Positions 23,224-33,026 of a stretch of DNA of 45,775 nt are shown here, piece by piece. Every line of letters begins with the position of its first letter. The first letter of the stretch is position 1. The DNA lies in contig NZ_JAFNAW010000027.1 of assembly GCF_017356265.1 (NCBI RefSeq), positions 1 to 45,775 on the forward strand. Direction: 5' to 3'. The DNA comes from Paracoccus fontiphilus. Its GTDB lineage: Bacteria; Pseudomonadota; Alphaproteobacteria; Rhodobacterales; Rhodobacteraceae. A model generated the notes under the pieces. The model saw nothing but the letters and a program-made list of their open reading frames with translations. It searched no databases and was not told the DNA's origin. A program made the position numbers and the translations under genes.

Positions 23224-25332
23224 ATGCTGGGAAACAACTCGACGGGTGAAGCGGGGCGCGACGACGCGCCCGTTGCCGCGGGAATGGACGCGCAGGCCGA
23301 CCGCGGTTCGCCCGTGACGGGACTGTCGCAGGCGGAATCGGAAGCGCGGCTTCGGGCGCTTGCGGCGCATCGCGTCGCCATCGAGGGCGTCTCGATCGAA
23401 ATCGACGGCGGCCGCTTTCCCGCCAAGGCGGTCGCGGGCCAGCCCACGCGGATCGAGGCCGACATCTTCTCGGACGGGCATGATTCCATCACCGCGGCGA
23501 TCGCCTGGCGCCGGGCAGGCGACGATGCGGTCCACGAGGCGTCGATGAAGCTTGTCGAGAACGACCGCTGGGCCGCTTCGGTCGTCTTCCCGGAAAACGG
23601 CCATTACGAATGCACCATTCTTGCCTGGTGCGATCTTTTCGGGACCTGGCACAAGGAGGTGACCAAGAAACAGGCGGCGGGCCAGAGGATTGCCCTGGAG
23701 CTGGAGGAGGGCCGCCACCTGCTTCAGGCTGCCCTGGATGACGGGCGCCTGGACGCAGAGGGACAGGCGACCGTCGCGGGACTGCTTGCCGCGGATGCGG
23801 CCCATGCCGAGGCCGCGGGTGACGCCCCACCGGTCGAAGCCGCGCGCTTCGCACGCCTGGGGGACTCCTCGGTTGTCGCGCTGATGCTGAAATCCGGTCC
23901 TCGGACCAATCTGACCGAATACAGGCCGCTGACCGTGTTCGTCGATCGCAGGGCCGCCGCCTTCAGCGCCTGGTACGAGATCATGCCCCGGTCGCAATCG
24001 GGCGACATCCATCGCCACGGCACCTTCGACGACGTCATCGCCCGGCTGCCCTATGTGCGCGACCTGGGCTTCGACGTGCTGTATTTCCCGCCGATCCACC
24101 CCATCGGCAGGACCAACCGCAAGGGCCGCAACAACAGCCTGACCGCCCATGAGGGCGAGCCCGGCAGCCCTTATGCCATCGGCAGCGAGGACGGCGGCCA
24201 TGACGCGATCCACCCCGAGCTTGGCAGCTTCGAGGATTTCCGCCGCCTGATCTCTGCGGCCAAGGACCACGGGCTGGAAATCGCGCTGGACTTCGCCATT
24301 CAGTGTTCGCCCGACCATCCCTGGATCAGGGAGCATCCCGAGTGGTTCGACTGGCGCCCGGACGGCACCATCAAGTTCGCCGAGAACCCGCCCAAGAAGT
24401 ACGAGGACATCGTCAACGTCCATTTCTATCGCGGCGCGATCCCGTCGCTGTGGTATGCGCTGCGCGACGTGGTGCTGTTCTGGGTGGACCAGGGTGTGCG
24501 CATCTTCCGGGTGGACAATCCCCATACCAAGCCCTTCCCCTTCTGGGAATGGATGATCGAGGAAGTGCGTCGGAAGGACCCCGGCGTGATCTTCCTTGCC
24601 GAGGCATTCACCCGACCCAAGGTGATGAAGCGGTTGGCGAAGCTGGGCTATTCGCAGTCCTATTCCTATTTCACCTGGCGCAACGAAAAGCAGGAGATCA
24701 TCGATTACCTGACAGAGCTGACGCAGGAGGAATGCCGCGAATACATGCGGCCGAATTTCTTCGTGAACACGCCCGACATCAATCCGCGCTTCCTGCAGAC
24801 CAGCGGGCGCCCGGGCTTCCGCACCCGTCTGGTCCTGGCGGCGACCCTGGGCGGCAACTACGGCGTCTACAACGGCTTCGAGATCTGCGAGGCGGCGCCG
24901 GTGCCGGGCAAGGAGGAATACCTCAATTCCGAGAAATACGAGATCCGCGCCTGGGACATGAACCAGCCCGGCAACATCCAGGACGACATCCGCCTGATGA
25001 ACCGGCTTCGCCAAAGCCATCCCGCGCTTCAGGACTTCACCAACGTGACGTTCTACAACGCGTGGAACGACAAGGTGCTGGCCTATGGCAAGCAGACGGG
25101 CGACGACTTCGTGCTGGTCCACGTCAACCTTGACCCCCACAACACCCAGGTCTTCGAATTCGAGGTCCCCTTGTGGGAGTTCGGCCTGCCCGACGAGGCT
25201 TCGGTCGAGGTGCGCGACCTGATCCACGGCAACAGCTTCACCTGGCACGGCAAGAACCAGTGGCTGGAGCTTGAGCCCCATACCCGACCCTATGCCATCT
25301 GGCAGCTTTTCGCCCCCGGAGTTCCCCGCTGA
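23224..25332 (+). CDS. glgE: Maltose-1-phosphate maltosyltransferase GlgE
   Basis: Extends alpha-1,4-glucan chains with maltosyl units from alpha-maltose 1-phosphate (GH13_3). At 702 residues it begins with a 50-residue polar extension, then the N-terminal beta domain, then the barrel. Motifs: SAWYEIMPRSQS, YFPPIHPIGRTNRKGRNN, LDFAIQCSPDHPW, and IFRVDNPHTKPFPFWEW with the nucleophile Asp431. The acid/base Glu460 lies in FLAEAFTRPKVM, 29 residues after the nucleophile, as in characterised GlgE. ATG 23224 is 6 bases after GAGGAAG. It is first in the glgE-treS/mak-glgB operon, possibly driven by the EcfG-like promoter just upstream. Confidence 0.95.
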   Translation: MLGNNSTGEAGRDDAPVAAGMDAQADRGSPVTGLSQAESEARLRALAAHRVAIEGVSIEIDGGRFPAKAVAGQPTRIEADIFSDGHDSITAAIAWRRAGDDAVHEASMKLVENDRWAASVVFPENGHYECTILAWCDLFGTWHKEVTKKQAAGQRIALELEEGRHLLQAALDDGRLDAEGQATVAGLLAADAAHAEAAGDAPPVEAARFARLGDSSVVALMLKSGPRTNLTEYRPLTVFVDRRAAAFSAWYEIMPRSQSGDIHRHGTFDDVIARLPYVRDLGFDVLYFPPIHPIGRTNRKGRNNSLTAHEGEPGSPYAIGSEDGGHDAIHPELGSFEDFRRLISAAKDHGLEIALDFAIQCSPDHPWIREHPEWFDWRPDGTIKFAENPPKKYEDIVNVHFYRGAIPSLWYALRDVVLFWVDQGVRIFRVDNPHTKPFPFWEWMIEEVRRKDPGVIFLAEAFTRPKVMKRLAKLGYSQSYSYFTWRNEKQEIIDYLTELTQEECREYMRPNFFVNTPDINPRFLQTSGRPGFRTRLVLAATLGGNYGVYNGFEICEAAPVPGKEEYLNSEKYEIRAWDMNQPGNIQDDIRLMNRLRQSHPALQDFTNVTFYNAWNDKVLAYGKQTGDDFVLVHVNLDPHNTQVFEFEVPLWEFGLPDEASVEVRDLIHGNSFTWHGKNQWLELEPHTRPYAIWQLFAPGVPR

Positions 25333-28300
25333 TGACCATTGCCCCGCCCCAATCCGACGCCCAATTCGCCGTCCGCACCGACGGGATCGACCGCGGCCAG
25401 GCGGACTGGTACAAGGACGCGATCATCTATCAGTTGCACATCAAGGCGTTCCAGGATTCGAACGGCGACGGCATCGGCGATTTCGCGGGCCTGATGCAGC
25501 GGCTGGACTATGTGCAGGAACTGGGCGTCACGGCGATCTGGCTGTTGCCCTTCTATCCCTCGCCGCTGCGCGACGACGGCTACGACATCGCGGACTACCG
25601 CTCGATCAACCCGTCCTACGGGTCGATGAAGGACTTCAAGGCCTTCGTGAAAGAGGCGCACCGGCGCGGCATCCGGGTGATCACCGAACTGGTGATCAAC
25701 CACACCTCGGACCAGCATCCCTGGTTCCAACGGGCGCGGCGTGCCAAGCCCGGATCGGCCGCGCGCGACTGGTATGTCTGGTCCGACACCGACGAGAAAT
25801 GGCCCGAGACGCGGATCATCTTCCTGGACACGGAAAAGTCGAACTGGACCTGGGACCCGGTGGCGGGCGCCTATTACTGGCACCGCTTCTATTCGCACCA
25901 GCCGGATCTCAACTTCGACAATCCCAAGGTGCTGGAGGAAGTGCTGAAGGTCATGCGCATGTGGCTGGACATGGGCGTGGACGGGCTGCGGCTGGACGCG
26001 ATCCCCTATCTGGTCGAACGCGACGGCACCAACAACGAGAACCTGCCCGAGACCCACGACGTGCTCAAGGCAATCCGCGCCGACCTGGACCAGCATTTCC
26101 CCGACCGGATGCTGCTGGCCGAGGCGAACCAGTGGCCCGAGGATACCCGCCCCTATTTCGGCGAGGGGGACGAATGCCACATGGGCTTCCACTTCCCGCT
26201 GATGCCGCGCATGTACATGGCGCTGGCCCAGGCCGACCGGCACCCCATCACCGACATCATCCGCCAGACACCCGAGATCCCCGAGGTCTGCCAATGGGGC
26301 ATCTTCCTGCGCAACCATGATGAGCTGACGCTGGAGATGGTCACGTCCGAGGAACGCGACTACCTGTGGCAGACCTATGCCGCCGACACGCGGGCGCGCA
26401 TCAACCTGGGGATCCGCCGCCGCCTGGCGCCCCTGATGCAGAACGACCGGCGCAAGATCCAGCTGATGAATTCCATGCTGCTGTCCATGCCCGGCACGCC
26501 GATCATCTATTACGGCGACGAGATCGGCATGGGCGACAACTACTACCTGGGCGACCGGGACGGGGTCAGGACGCCGATGCAGTGGTCGGGCGACCGCAAC
26601 GCCGGTTTCTCGCGCGCGAAGCCCCAGCAGCTTTACCTGCCCGCGATCATCGACGCGGTTTACGGCCACCAGGTCATCAATGTCGAGGCGCAGGCCGACG
26701 ACCCGTCGTCGCTGCTGAACTGGATGCGCCGCATGATCACCGTGCGCCGCCAGCATCCGGCCTTCGGGCGGGGCGAGATGATCCTGCTTTATCCCCGCAA
26801 CCGCAAGATCCTGGCCTACCTGCGCGAACACGAGGGGCGGACCTATCTCTGCGTGGCGAACCTGGCCGACAGCGCGCAGGCGGTGGAACTGGATCTGGCC
26901 CGGTATCGCGGCACGGTCCCGGTGGAACTGACAGGGCGGTCGGTCTTTCCGCCGGTGGGCGATCTGCCCTACATGCTGACGCTGCCCGCCTATGGCTTCT
27001 TCTGGTTCATGCTCAGCGACGAGGAGGAGACGCCGTCCTGGCACGAGGCGATGCCCGACATCCTGCCGGAATTCATGACGCTGACCACCCGCGACGGGCG
27101 CGTGGCGACCGCGATCGGCGGGCGCGAGGGAAGGCTGTTCCAGAACGACGTCCTGCCGCAATGGCTGCCGCTGCAGCGCTGGTTCGCGGGCAAGGACAAG
27201 GCCATCGGCGCCGTGCGGATGACGCCCCTGGGCGATCTGGGCCGGGGCGAGCATGAACTGGTCAGCATCGACGTGACGGTGGGGGACGAGGAGCAGAGCT
27301 ATCTTCTGCCGATCTCGGCCCGCTGGGGGGACGAGAACCTGCGCCCCGGCGGCCCGAAGCTGTCCTATACGCTGGCCAAGATCCGCCACACCGCCCGCGT
27401 CGGCGCCTTGATCGACGGTGCCTATGACGAACGCCTGCCGCAGCTTCTGCTGGACGGGCTGAAGGAGAACAGGACCGACGGCGCCCTGCGCTTCGAGGGC
27501 ACCGACGCGCTGCGCGCCATCGAGGAGCCGGGCGATCCGCGCCAGCTTGGCGCCGAACAGTCGAACCTGTCCATCGCCTTCAGCGACAGGATCATCCTCA
27601 AGCTGTACCGCCGCATCCGCGAGGGCGAGCAGCCGGACGTGGAGGTCGCGAAGTTCCTGACCGAGGTCGCGGGCTTCGAGCACACGCCCCGCTTCCTGGG
27701 TCAGGTCGCGCACGGCCCCGTGACCCTGGCCGCCGCCTTTGCCTTCGTTCCGAACCGGGGCGATGCCTGGACCGGCATCATCGACGCGCTGGGCCTGGAA
27801 CTGCACGAACACGAGACCTGGTCGTCGGCCGGAGAGGCGCAGCCGGAACCTGAGGGCTTCGACTTCCCGCTCGGCCTGGGTTCGCTTCTGGGGCAGCGGA
27901 CCGCCGAACTGCACAAGGCCCTGGGGACGGAAACCGACGACCCGGCCTTCGCGACCGAGGATGCCACCCCCGGCCAGTTGGCCAGGTGGGCGGCCGATGC
28001 GGAAGCCGAGGCGCAGGCGCTGATGGCGCGGCTGGAACAGGCCCGACTGCCCGAGGATGTCGCGCCCTTGGGCCGGCAGCTTTTGTCCCGGCGCGAGGCG
28101 TTGCTGGCGCGCCTGCGGGCGGTGGGAGATCTTGCGCCGGACTTCAAGCTGTCGCGAATCCACGGCGATTACCATCTGGGCCAGGTGCTGCTGGCACAGA
28201 ACGACGTGGCGATCATCGACTTCGAGGGCGAGCCCGCCCGCACCCTGGCCGAGCGGCGCGAGAAATCCTCGCCCCTGCGCGATGTCGCGGGAATGCTGCG

Positions 28301-28613
28301 GTCCTTCGACTATGCCGCGATGACCGTGATGTCGCGCCAGGGCGAGGGCTTCGGCAGCGCCGGGGAACGCGGCATGGCGCGGCTCGAAACCTGGCGGCAG
28401 ACGGTCATGCGCGACTTTCTTGACGCCTATCGCCTGCACTCCCGGGGCGCGCCCAGCCTGCCGTCCGATGCCGGCGCTCGCGAGGCCCTGCTGGATTTCT
28501 TCCTGCTGCACAAGGCGATCTACGAGGCGGGCTACGAATTGAGCAACAGACCCACATGGATCGGCATTCCGTTGAAGGGAATTCTCGACCTTCTGGAAGG
28601 AAGCGGCCAATGA
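25332..28613 (+). CDS. treS: Trehalose synthase/maltokinase fusion
   Basis: Bifunctional 1093-residue enzyme: the N-terminal half isomerises trehalose and maltose, the C-terminal half phosphorylates maltose with ATP to maltose 1-phosphate for GlgE. TreS domain (about 20-560): [41 protein letters not shown] with nucleophile Asp222, Glu264 in [11 protein letters not shown], and Asp330 in LRNHDEL. Maltokinase domain (about 610-1093): [13 protein letters not shown], then HGDYHLGQ at 944-951 with Asp946, and IIDFEGEP with Asp963 as the metal ligand. The gene starts 1 base inside the glgE stop (TGATG). Such fusions are common in proteobacteria. No break or frameshift is visible. Confidence 0.95.
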   Translation: MTIAPPQSDAQFAVRTDGIDRGQADWYKDAIIYQLHIKAFQDSNGDGIGDFAGLMQRLDYVQELGVTAIWLLPFYPSPLRDDGYDIADYRSINPSYGSMKDFKAFVKEAHRRGIRVITELVINHTSDQHPWFQRARRAKPGSAARDWYVWSDTDEKWPETRIIFLDTEKSNWTWDPVAGAYYWHRFYSHQPDLNFDNPKVLEEVLKVMRMWLDMGVDGLRLDAIPYLVERDGTNNENLPETHDVLKAIRADLDQHFPDRMLLAEANQWPEDTRPYFGEGDECHMGFHFPLMPRMYMALAQADRHPITDIIRQTPEIPEVCQWGIFLRNHDELTLEMVTSEERDYLWQTYAADTRARINLGIRRRLAPLMQNDRRKIQLMNSMLLSMPGTPIIYYGDEIGMGDNYYLGDRDGVRTPMQWSGDRNAGFSRAKPQQLYLPAIIDAVYGHQVINVEAQADDPSSLLNWMRRMITVRRQHPAFGRGEMILLYPRNRKILAYLREHEGRTYLCVANLADSAQAVELDLARYRGTVPVELTGRSVFPPVGDLPYMLTLPAYGFFWFMLSDEEETPSWHEAMPDILPEFMTLTTRDGRVATAIGGREGRLFQNDVLPQWLPLQRWFAGKDKAIGAVRMTPLGDLGRGEHELVSIDVTVGDEEQSYLLPISARWGDENLRPGGPKLSYTLAKIRHTARVGALIDGAYDERLPQLLLDGLKENRTDGALRFEGTDALRAIEEPGDPRQLGAEQSNLSIAFSDRIILKLYRRIREGEQPDVEVAKFLTEVAGFEHTPRFLGQVAHGPVTLAAAFAFVPNRGDAWTGIIDALGLELHEHETWSSAGEAQPEPEGFDFPLGLGSLLGQRTAELHKALGTETDDPAFATEDATPGQLARWAADAEAEAQALMARLEQARLPEDVAPLGRQLLSRREALLARLRAVGDLAPDFKLSRIHGDYHLGQVLLAQNDVAIIDFEGEPARTLAERREKSSPLRDVAGMLRSFDYAAMTVMSRQGEGFGSAGERGMARLETWRQTVMRDFLDAYRLHSRGAPSLPSDAGAREALLDFFLLHKAIYEAGYELSNRPTWIGIPLKGILDLLEGSGQ

Positions 28614-30763
28614 CCGGCGTCTCGGCAAGCGAGATCGAGGCTATCCTGCGGGGCAGCCATTCCAACCCCTTCGCCATCCTTGGCCCCCATGACGGCGAGG
28701 TGCGGGTCTTCGCCCCGCAGGCATCTGAGGTCACGGCGATCTGCCAGGGCAACCGCACCCCGCTGGAGCGGGTGCACCCCGAGGGCTTCTTTGCCGGACC
28801 CGTTGCCGACAATCGTTACCAGCTTGAGATGAAATCCGGCGATCGCGTCTGGATGGCCGAGGACCCCTACCGCTTCGGCCTCGTGTTGGGCGAGATGGAC
28901 GAGTACCTTTTGGCCGAAGGGCGGCACCGCCAGCTTTACCAGAAGATGGGCGCCCATCCGATCACCCATGAAGGCGTCGAGGGCGTGGCCTTCGCCGTCT
29001 GGGCGCCCAATGCCCGGCGCGTCAGCGTTGTCGGGGACTTCAACGCTTGGGACGGTCGCCGCCACCCGATGCGCAGGCGGCTGGGACCGGGCATCTGGGA
29101 ACTGTTCATCCCCGGCCTCGCCCCCGGCGCGCTTTACAAGTACGAGATCATCAGCGCCCATGGCGAACGGATGCCGTTGAAGGCCGATCCCGTCGGCTTT
29201 TCGCACGAGCAGTCGCCCGGCACCGCCTCGGTGGTCAGCGGGCTGCCCGACTATCCGTGGCAGGACGGCCAGTGGATGGCGGACAGGGCGGCGCGGCAGG
29301 ACGGCAAGGCCCCGATCTCGATCTACGAGGTCCATCTGGGATCGTGGCGGCGCGGGGCCGAGGGCGAGGTGCTGGACTATGACGCCATCGCCGACCTGCT
29401 GGTCCCCTATGTCACCGAGATGGGCTTCACCCATGTGGAATTCCTGCCGGTGTCGGAGCATCCCTTCACCGGATCCTGGGGCTATCAGCCCATCGGGTTG
29501 TTCGCGCCGACCAGCCGCTATGGCTCTGCCGAAGCCTTCGCGCGGCTGGTGGACCGGCTGCACGCGGCGGGCATCGGCGTCATCATCGACTGGGTTCCGG
29601 CGCATTTCCCGTCGGACGCGCACGGCCTGGGCCGGTTCGACGGGACAGCGCTTTACGAACATGCCGATCCCCGGCAGGGTTTCCACCAGGACTGGAACAC
29701 GCTGATCTACAACTTCGGCCGGCGCGAGGTGGCGAATTTCCTGCAGGCCAGCGCGCTGTATTGGCTGGACAAGTTCCACATCGACGCGCTGCGCGTGGAT
29801 GCGGTGGCGTCGATGCTGTACCTGGATTATTCGCGCAAGCCGGGCGAATGGATCCCCAACGAGTTCGGCGGAAACGAGAACCTTGAGGCCATCGACTTCC
29901 TGCGCGACGTGAACGAACGCGTCTGCGCGGACTACCCCGGCGCCATCACCATCGCCGAGGAATCGACCGCCTTTCCCAAGGTCAGCCGCCCGGTGGGCGA
30001 CGGCGGCCTGGGCTTCGGCTTCAAGTGGAACATGGGCTGGATGCACGACACGCTGGGTTATTTCCGGCGCGACCCCATCTATCGCCGCCACCACCAGAAC
30101 GACCTGACCTTCGGGCTGGTCTATGCGTTCTCCGAAAACTTCGTGCTGCCGCTGAGCCATGACGAGGTGGTGCATGGCAAGGGATCGCTGATCCGGCAGA
30201 TGGCGGGCGACCGCTGGCAGAAATTCGCGAACCTGCGGGCCTATTTCGGCTTCATGTGGACCCATCCGGGCAAGAAGCTGCTGTTCATGGGCGGCGAGTT
30301 CGCGCAGGACCGCGAATGGAACCACGACCAGTCGCTGGACTGGCACCTTCTGGACGATCCTCTCAACGCCGGGATGCAGAGGCTGGTCCGGGACCTGAAC
30401 GGGCTGTATCGCGACCGGCCTGCGCTTCATCGTCTGGACTGCGACCCCGAAGGGTTCGAGTGGATCGACGCCAGCGATGCCGAGCAAAGCGTCCTGGTCT
30501 ACATGCGGAAATCCGACGATGGATCGCCCCCGGTGGTGATCCTGTGCAACCTGACCCCGCAGGTGCATCGCGAATACCGCATCGGCCTGCCGCAACCGGG
30601 CGGCTGGCGCGAGGTTCTCAACACGGACGCCGCCGAGTATGGCGGGTCGAACGTCGCGAACCCCGGCCTGCTGCGGGCGGACGAGACTGCCTGGCATGGT
30701 CGCCCGGCCTCTCTCGGCCTGACGCTGCCGCCGCTTGCGACCATCGTGCTGGTTCCCGAATGA
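28610..30763 (+). CDS. glgB: 1,4-alpha-glucan branching enzyme GlgB
   Basis: Introduces alpha-1,6 branches into the glucan made by GlgE. At 717 residues (GH13_9 type) it has an N-terminal beta module (about 1-110) with [10 protein letters not shown], a CBM48 module ([25 protein letters not shown]), and then the barrel. Catalytic residues: Asp397 in [12 protein letters not shown], Glu450 in TIAEEST, Asp518 in [10 protein letters not shown]. The [12 protein letters not shown] segment is typical of GlgB. It starts by ATGA overlap with treS/mak and completes the trehalose-to-branched-glucan route. No glgC or glgA is present, so this locus depends on trehalose or maltose rather than ADP-glucose. 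Confidence 0.95.
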   Translation: MTGVSASEIEAILRGSHSNPFAILGPHDGEVRVFAPQASEVTAICQGNRTPLERVHPEGFFAGPVADNRYQLEMKSGDRVWMAEDPYRFGLVLGEMDEYLLAEGRHRQLYQKMGAHPITHEGVEGVAFAVWAPNARRVSVVGDFNAWDGRRHPMRRRLGPGIWELFIPGLAPGALYKYEIISAHGERMPLKADPVGFSHEQSPGTASVVSGLPDYPWQDGQWMADRAARQDGKAPISIYEVHLGSWRRGAEGEVLDYDAIADLLVPYVTEMGFTHVEFLPVSEHPFTGSWGYQPIGLFAPTSRYGSAEAFARLVDRLHAAGIGVIIDWVPAHFPSDAHGLGRFDGTALYEHADPRQGFHQDWNTLIYNFGRREVANFLQASALYWLDKFHIDALRVDAVASMLYLDYSRKPGEWIPNEFGGNENLEAIDFLRDVNERVCADYPGAITIAEESTAFPKVSRPVGDGGLGFGFKWNMGWMHDTLGYFRRDPIYRRHHQNDLTFGLVYAFSENFVLPLSHDEVVHGKGSLIRQMAGDRWQKFANLRAYFGFMWTHPGKKLLFMGGEFAQDREWNHDQSLDWHLLDDPLNAGMQRLVRDLNGLYRDRPALHRLDCDPEGFEWIDASDAEQSVLVYMRKSDDGSPPVVILCNLTPQVHREYRIGLPQPGGWREVLNTDAAEYGGSNVANPGLLRADETAWHGRPASLGLTLPPLATIVLVPE

Positions 30764-30947
30764 CCTGAGCCGCGGCCGAAGCAGGCTGCTGCTGCAGGCG
30801 GTGCAGCGGCGGAAGGCGATATCCCGCAGATTTACGGGACGGCGGATTGCCGTTATGCTGGTCCCGGCCAAGATCGGGCTGGGACGGCGCGGGAAGCCCC
30901 GTCATGTGTCTCGACGTTTCGGAGAGGTTAACCAGGGACAAGATCCG

Positions 30948-31232
30948 ATGAAGCCGCAGGACACCGCGCAACCGATGCTGAAAAGCGAGACGCGGCAGGC
31001 GAACTGGCGCCGTGCCAACCTGCCCAAGTACAACGCCCATCTTGCCGTTCAGCGGGCGCTCAGTTCGGGGGCGCTGCAAAGGCAATCCTGCGAGGTCTGC
31101 GGGGCGGAGACGGTCGATGCCCATCACGACAGATACGACGAGCCGCTGAACGTCAGGTGGCTGTGCCGGCGCCATCACGTCAAGCTGCACCATTACGGCG
31201 AGGACATGTTTCCGCTGCGCACGCAGGACTGA
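30948..31232 (+). CDS. Small HNH/treble-clef zinc-finger protein
   Basis: A 94-residue protein with four probable zinc ligands: C48EVC51 and C73RRH76, with H59-H60 between them as in HNH nucleases (VDAHHDRYDEPLNVRWLCRRHH). The N-terminal 30 residues are basic and polar. The length and layout resemble small phage-type HNH-like or zinc-finger proteins found singly on chromosomes. The H-N-H core seems complete enough for metal binding, but nuclease activity is not shown. ATG 30948 has only a weak ribosome-binding site (AGGGACAAG). It lies alone between glgB and the kinase gene. Confidence 0.65.
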   Translation: MKPQDTAQPMLKSETRQANWRRANLPKYNAHLAVQRALSSGALQRQSCEVCGAETVDAHHDRYDEPLNVRWLCRRHHVKLHHYGEDMFPLRTQD

Positions 31233-31452
31233 AGCAGCCCTTGGACGTGCCAGCCGTGGCCGGTCTGGTCGGGCGAGACGGCCGTGTCCCGGATGTCGCG
31301 CCGTGGCAGCGGGTGTCCGGCGCTGAAGACCTGCCTCCTCTCGGGCTGCCCCGCCGGCAGATCCGGGGGTGCGGCGGCGCGGGTCGGGTCATTGCGGGGG
31401 GTTCCACGACCTGCGCAACATCGTGTATCGGTCGGTCGGGTGCGGCAGCCCG

Positions 31453-31507
31453 ATGACAGGACAGGACGTGGAGCAGATGGCCATGACGCGTAACGGGAAC
31501 CGTTGAC
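31453..31507 (+). promoter_or_regulatory. Possible leader peptide and palindrome before the FGGY kinase
   Basis: A short frame opening at 31453, 31477 or 31483 ends with TGA at 31504-31506, one base before the kinase ATG at 31508. The kinase lacks a good ribosome-binding site of its own. An inverted repeat AACGG-GAA-CCGTT (31492-31504) overlaps the same spot and could be an operator. Both readings are tentative. Confidence 0.22.
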
Positions 31508-33025
31508 ATGCCGCTTCTGCTGGGAATCGACAACGGCCTGACCGTCACCAAGGCGGTTATCTTCGACGAGGGAGGTCGGGTGCTGGCCACGGCCCGCCGC
31601 AGGGTCGCCCAGTCCATGCCGAAGCCGCGCCATGTCGAACGCGACATGGACGAGCTGTGGTCCCAGACCGCCGCAGCCATTGCCGAGGCCGTTTCCGCCT
31701 GCGGACGGCCCGCGGCGGATATCGCGGCCATCGCGGCCACGGCCCACGGCGACGGGCTCTATCTGCTGGACGGCGACGCGCGGCCCCTGGGGCCGGGCAT
31801 CCTGTCGCTGGACAGCCGCGCGGGCGATCTGGCCGAGCTCTGGCGGCGCGACGGAGTGGCGGACCAGGCCCTGGCCCGGACGGGGCAGGCGCCCCATGCC
31901 TCGGCCCCGTCGGCCATCCTGGCCTGGATGCGCGACCACCAGCCGGAAAGATACGGCAGGGCCCGCCATGTCCTGGCCTGCAAGGACTGGCTGACCTTCT
32001 GCCTGACCGGCCGCATCGGCACCGACCTGACCGAAGCCAGCACCTCGTTCACCGATGTCGCCACGCAGCGCTTCGATCCTGCCATCCTTTCGCTGTTCGG
32101 GCTTGGCGCGCTGTCGGGTGCCTTGCCGCCGGTCGCCCTGCCGGACGAGGTCGTCGGCGGCATCAGCGCGTCGGCCGCCGCGGCGACGGGGCTTGTGCAG
32201 GGCACGCCGGTCGTGGCCGGTCTGCATGATGTCACCGCCTCGGCCCTCGGCGCGGGCGGATATGCCGAGGGCACGGTCGCCCTCGTCGCCGGAACCTATT
32301 CCATCAACGAGACCGTCACGACGACGCCGCGCGTCGATGCCCGGTGGTTCTGCCGCAACGGTCTGCGCCCGGGCGAATGGAACGCGATGGCGATCTCGCC
32401 CGCGTCGGCCGCGAACTACGACTGGTTCCTGGACCGGCTCTGCGGAAGCGAACGGGCAGCGGCCGAGGCACAGGGCCGCGCCTTCCATGCCGAGATCATC
32501 CCCGAGATCGAGGCGGCGATGGCCCGGCCCTCGTCCGTGATCTTCCACCCATTCCTGTTCGGATCGCCCCACGGCCCCCATGCCAGCGCCGGCTTCCTGG
32601 GGCTGCATGGCTGGGACAATCGCGGCCAGATGCTGCGCGCGGTTGTCGAGGGGATCGCCTTCAACCATCGCCATCATGTCGATGCCCTGCGCGATGGTTT
32701 CGCCCCCCGTGCCGCGCGGCTGACGGGGGGCATCTCGCGCAGCCCGCTGTTTGCGCAACTGTTCGCGGATGTGCTGCAGATGCCGGTCAGCACCAGCGAC
32801 ACCGACGAAGCCGCCGCCTGGGGCGCCGCCCTGTGCGCGGGATCGGGGATTGGGCTTTACGCCAGCCCCCGCCACGATCCGCGCGACATGGCGCTGCTGA
32901 CCACCACCTACCAGCCCGATCCGCAGCGATCCGCCGACCTGACGCGCCGCTATGCGGTCTTTGCCGAACTTGTCGATGCGCTGTCCCCGGTCTGGCCGCG
33001 GGTCGAGGCCCTATCAAGGACATGA
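31508..33025 (+). CDS. FGGY-family carbohydrate kinase (L-xylulokinase-like)
   Basis: ATP-dependent sugar or polyol kinase of 505 residues. The phosphate-binding opening LLGIDNGLTVTKAVIFD, ERDMDELW, TAHGDGLYLLDGD, GTPVVAGLHDVTASALGAGG, LVAGTYSINE and the C-terminal RLTGGISRSPLFAQLFADVL (ATP site) are all present. The pattern of the N-terminal half is closest to E. coli L-xylulokinase LyxK among kinases I can recall. The next gene, two bases downstream, is a GlpD/EryB-like dehydrogenase. A kinase plus such a dehydrogenase is the logic of erythritol (EryA-EryB) and related polyol catabolism. The true substrate could be a tetritol, pentitol or L-xylulose. No transporter or regulator is adjacent. 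Confidence 0.87.
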   Translation: MPLLLGIDNGLTVTKAVIFDEGGRVLATARRRVAQSMPKPRHVERDMDELWSQTAAAIAEAVSACGRPAADIAAIAATAHGDGLYLLDGDARPLGPGILSLDSRAGDLAELWRRDGVADQALARTGQAPHASAPSAILAWMRDHQPERYGRARHVLACKDWLTFCLTGRIGTDLTEASTSFTDVATQRFDPAILSLFGLGALSGALPPVALPDEVVGGISASAAAATGLVQGTPVVAGLHDVTASALGAGGYAEGTVALVAGTYSINETVTTTPRVDARWFCRNGLRPGEWNAMAISPASAANYDWFLDRLCGSERAAAEAQGRAFHAEIIPEIEAAMARPSSVIFHPFLFGSPHGPHASAGFLGLHGWDNRGQMLRAVVEGIAFNHRHHVDALRDGFAPRAARLTGGISRSPLFAQLFADVLQMPVSTSDTDEAAAWGAALCAGSGIGLYASPRHDPRDMALLTTTYQPDPQRSADLTRRYAVFAELVDALSPVWPRVEALSRT

Positions 33026-33026
33026 C

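Noticed and set aside
25290..28628. A 1112-codon open frame on the minus strand opposite treS/maltokinase
   Set aside because: It mirrors the real gene, which has full catalytic motifs. High third-position GC removes stops from the opposite frame. The translation is histidine/arginine/glutamine-rich and matches no family. Other long frames opposite the NAD, symporter and branching-enzyme genes were dropped for the same reason.
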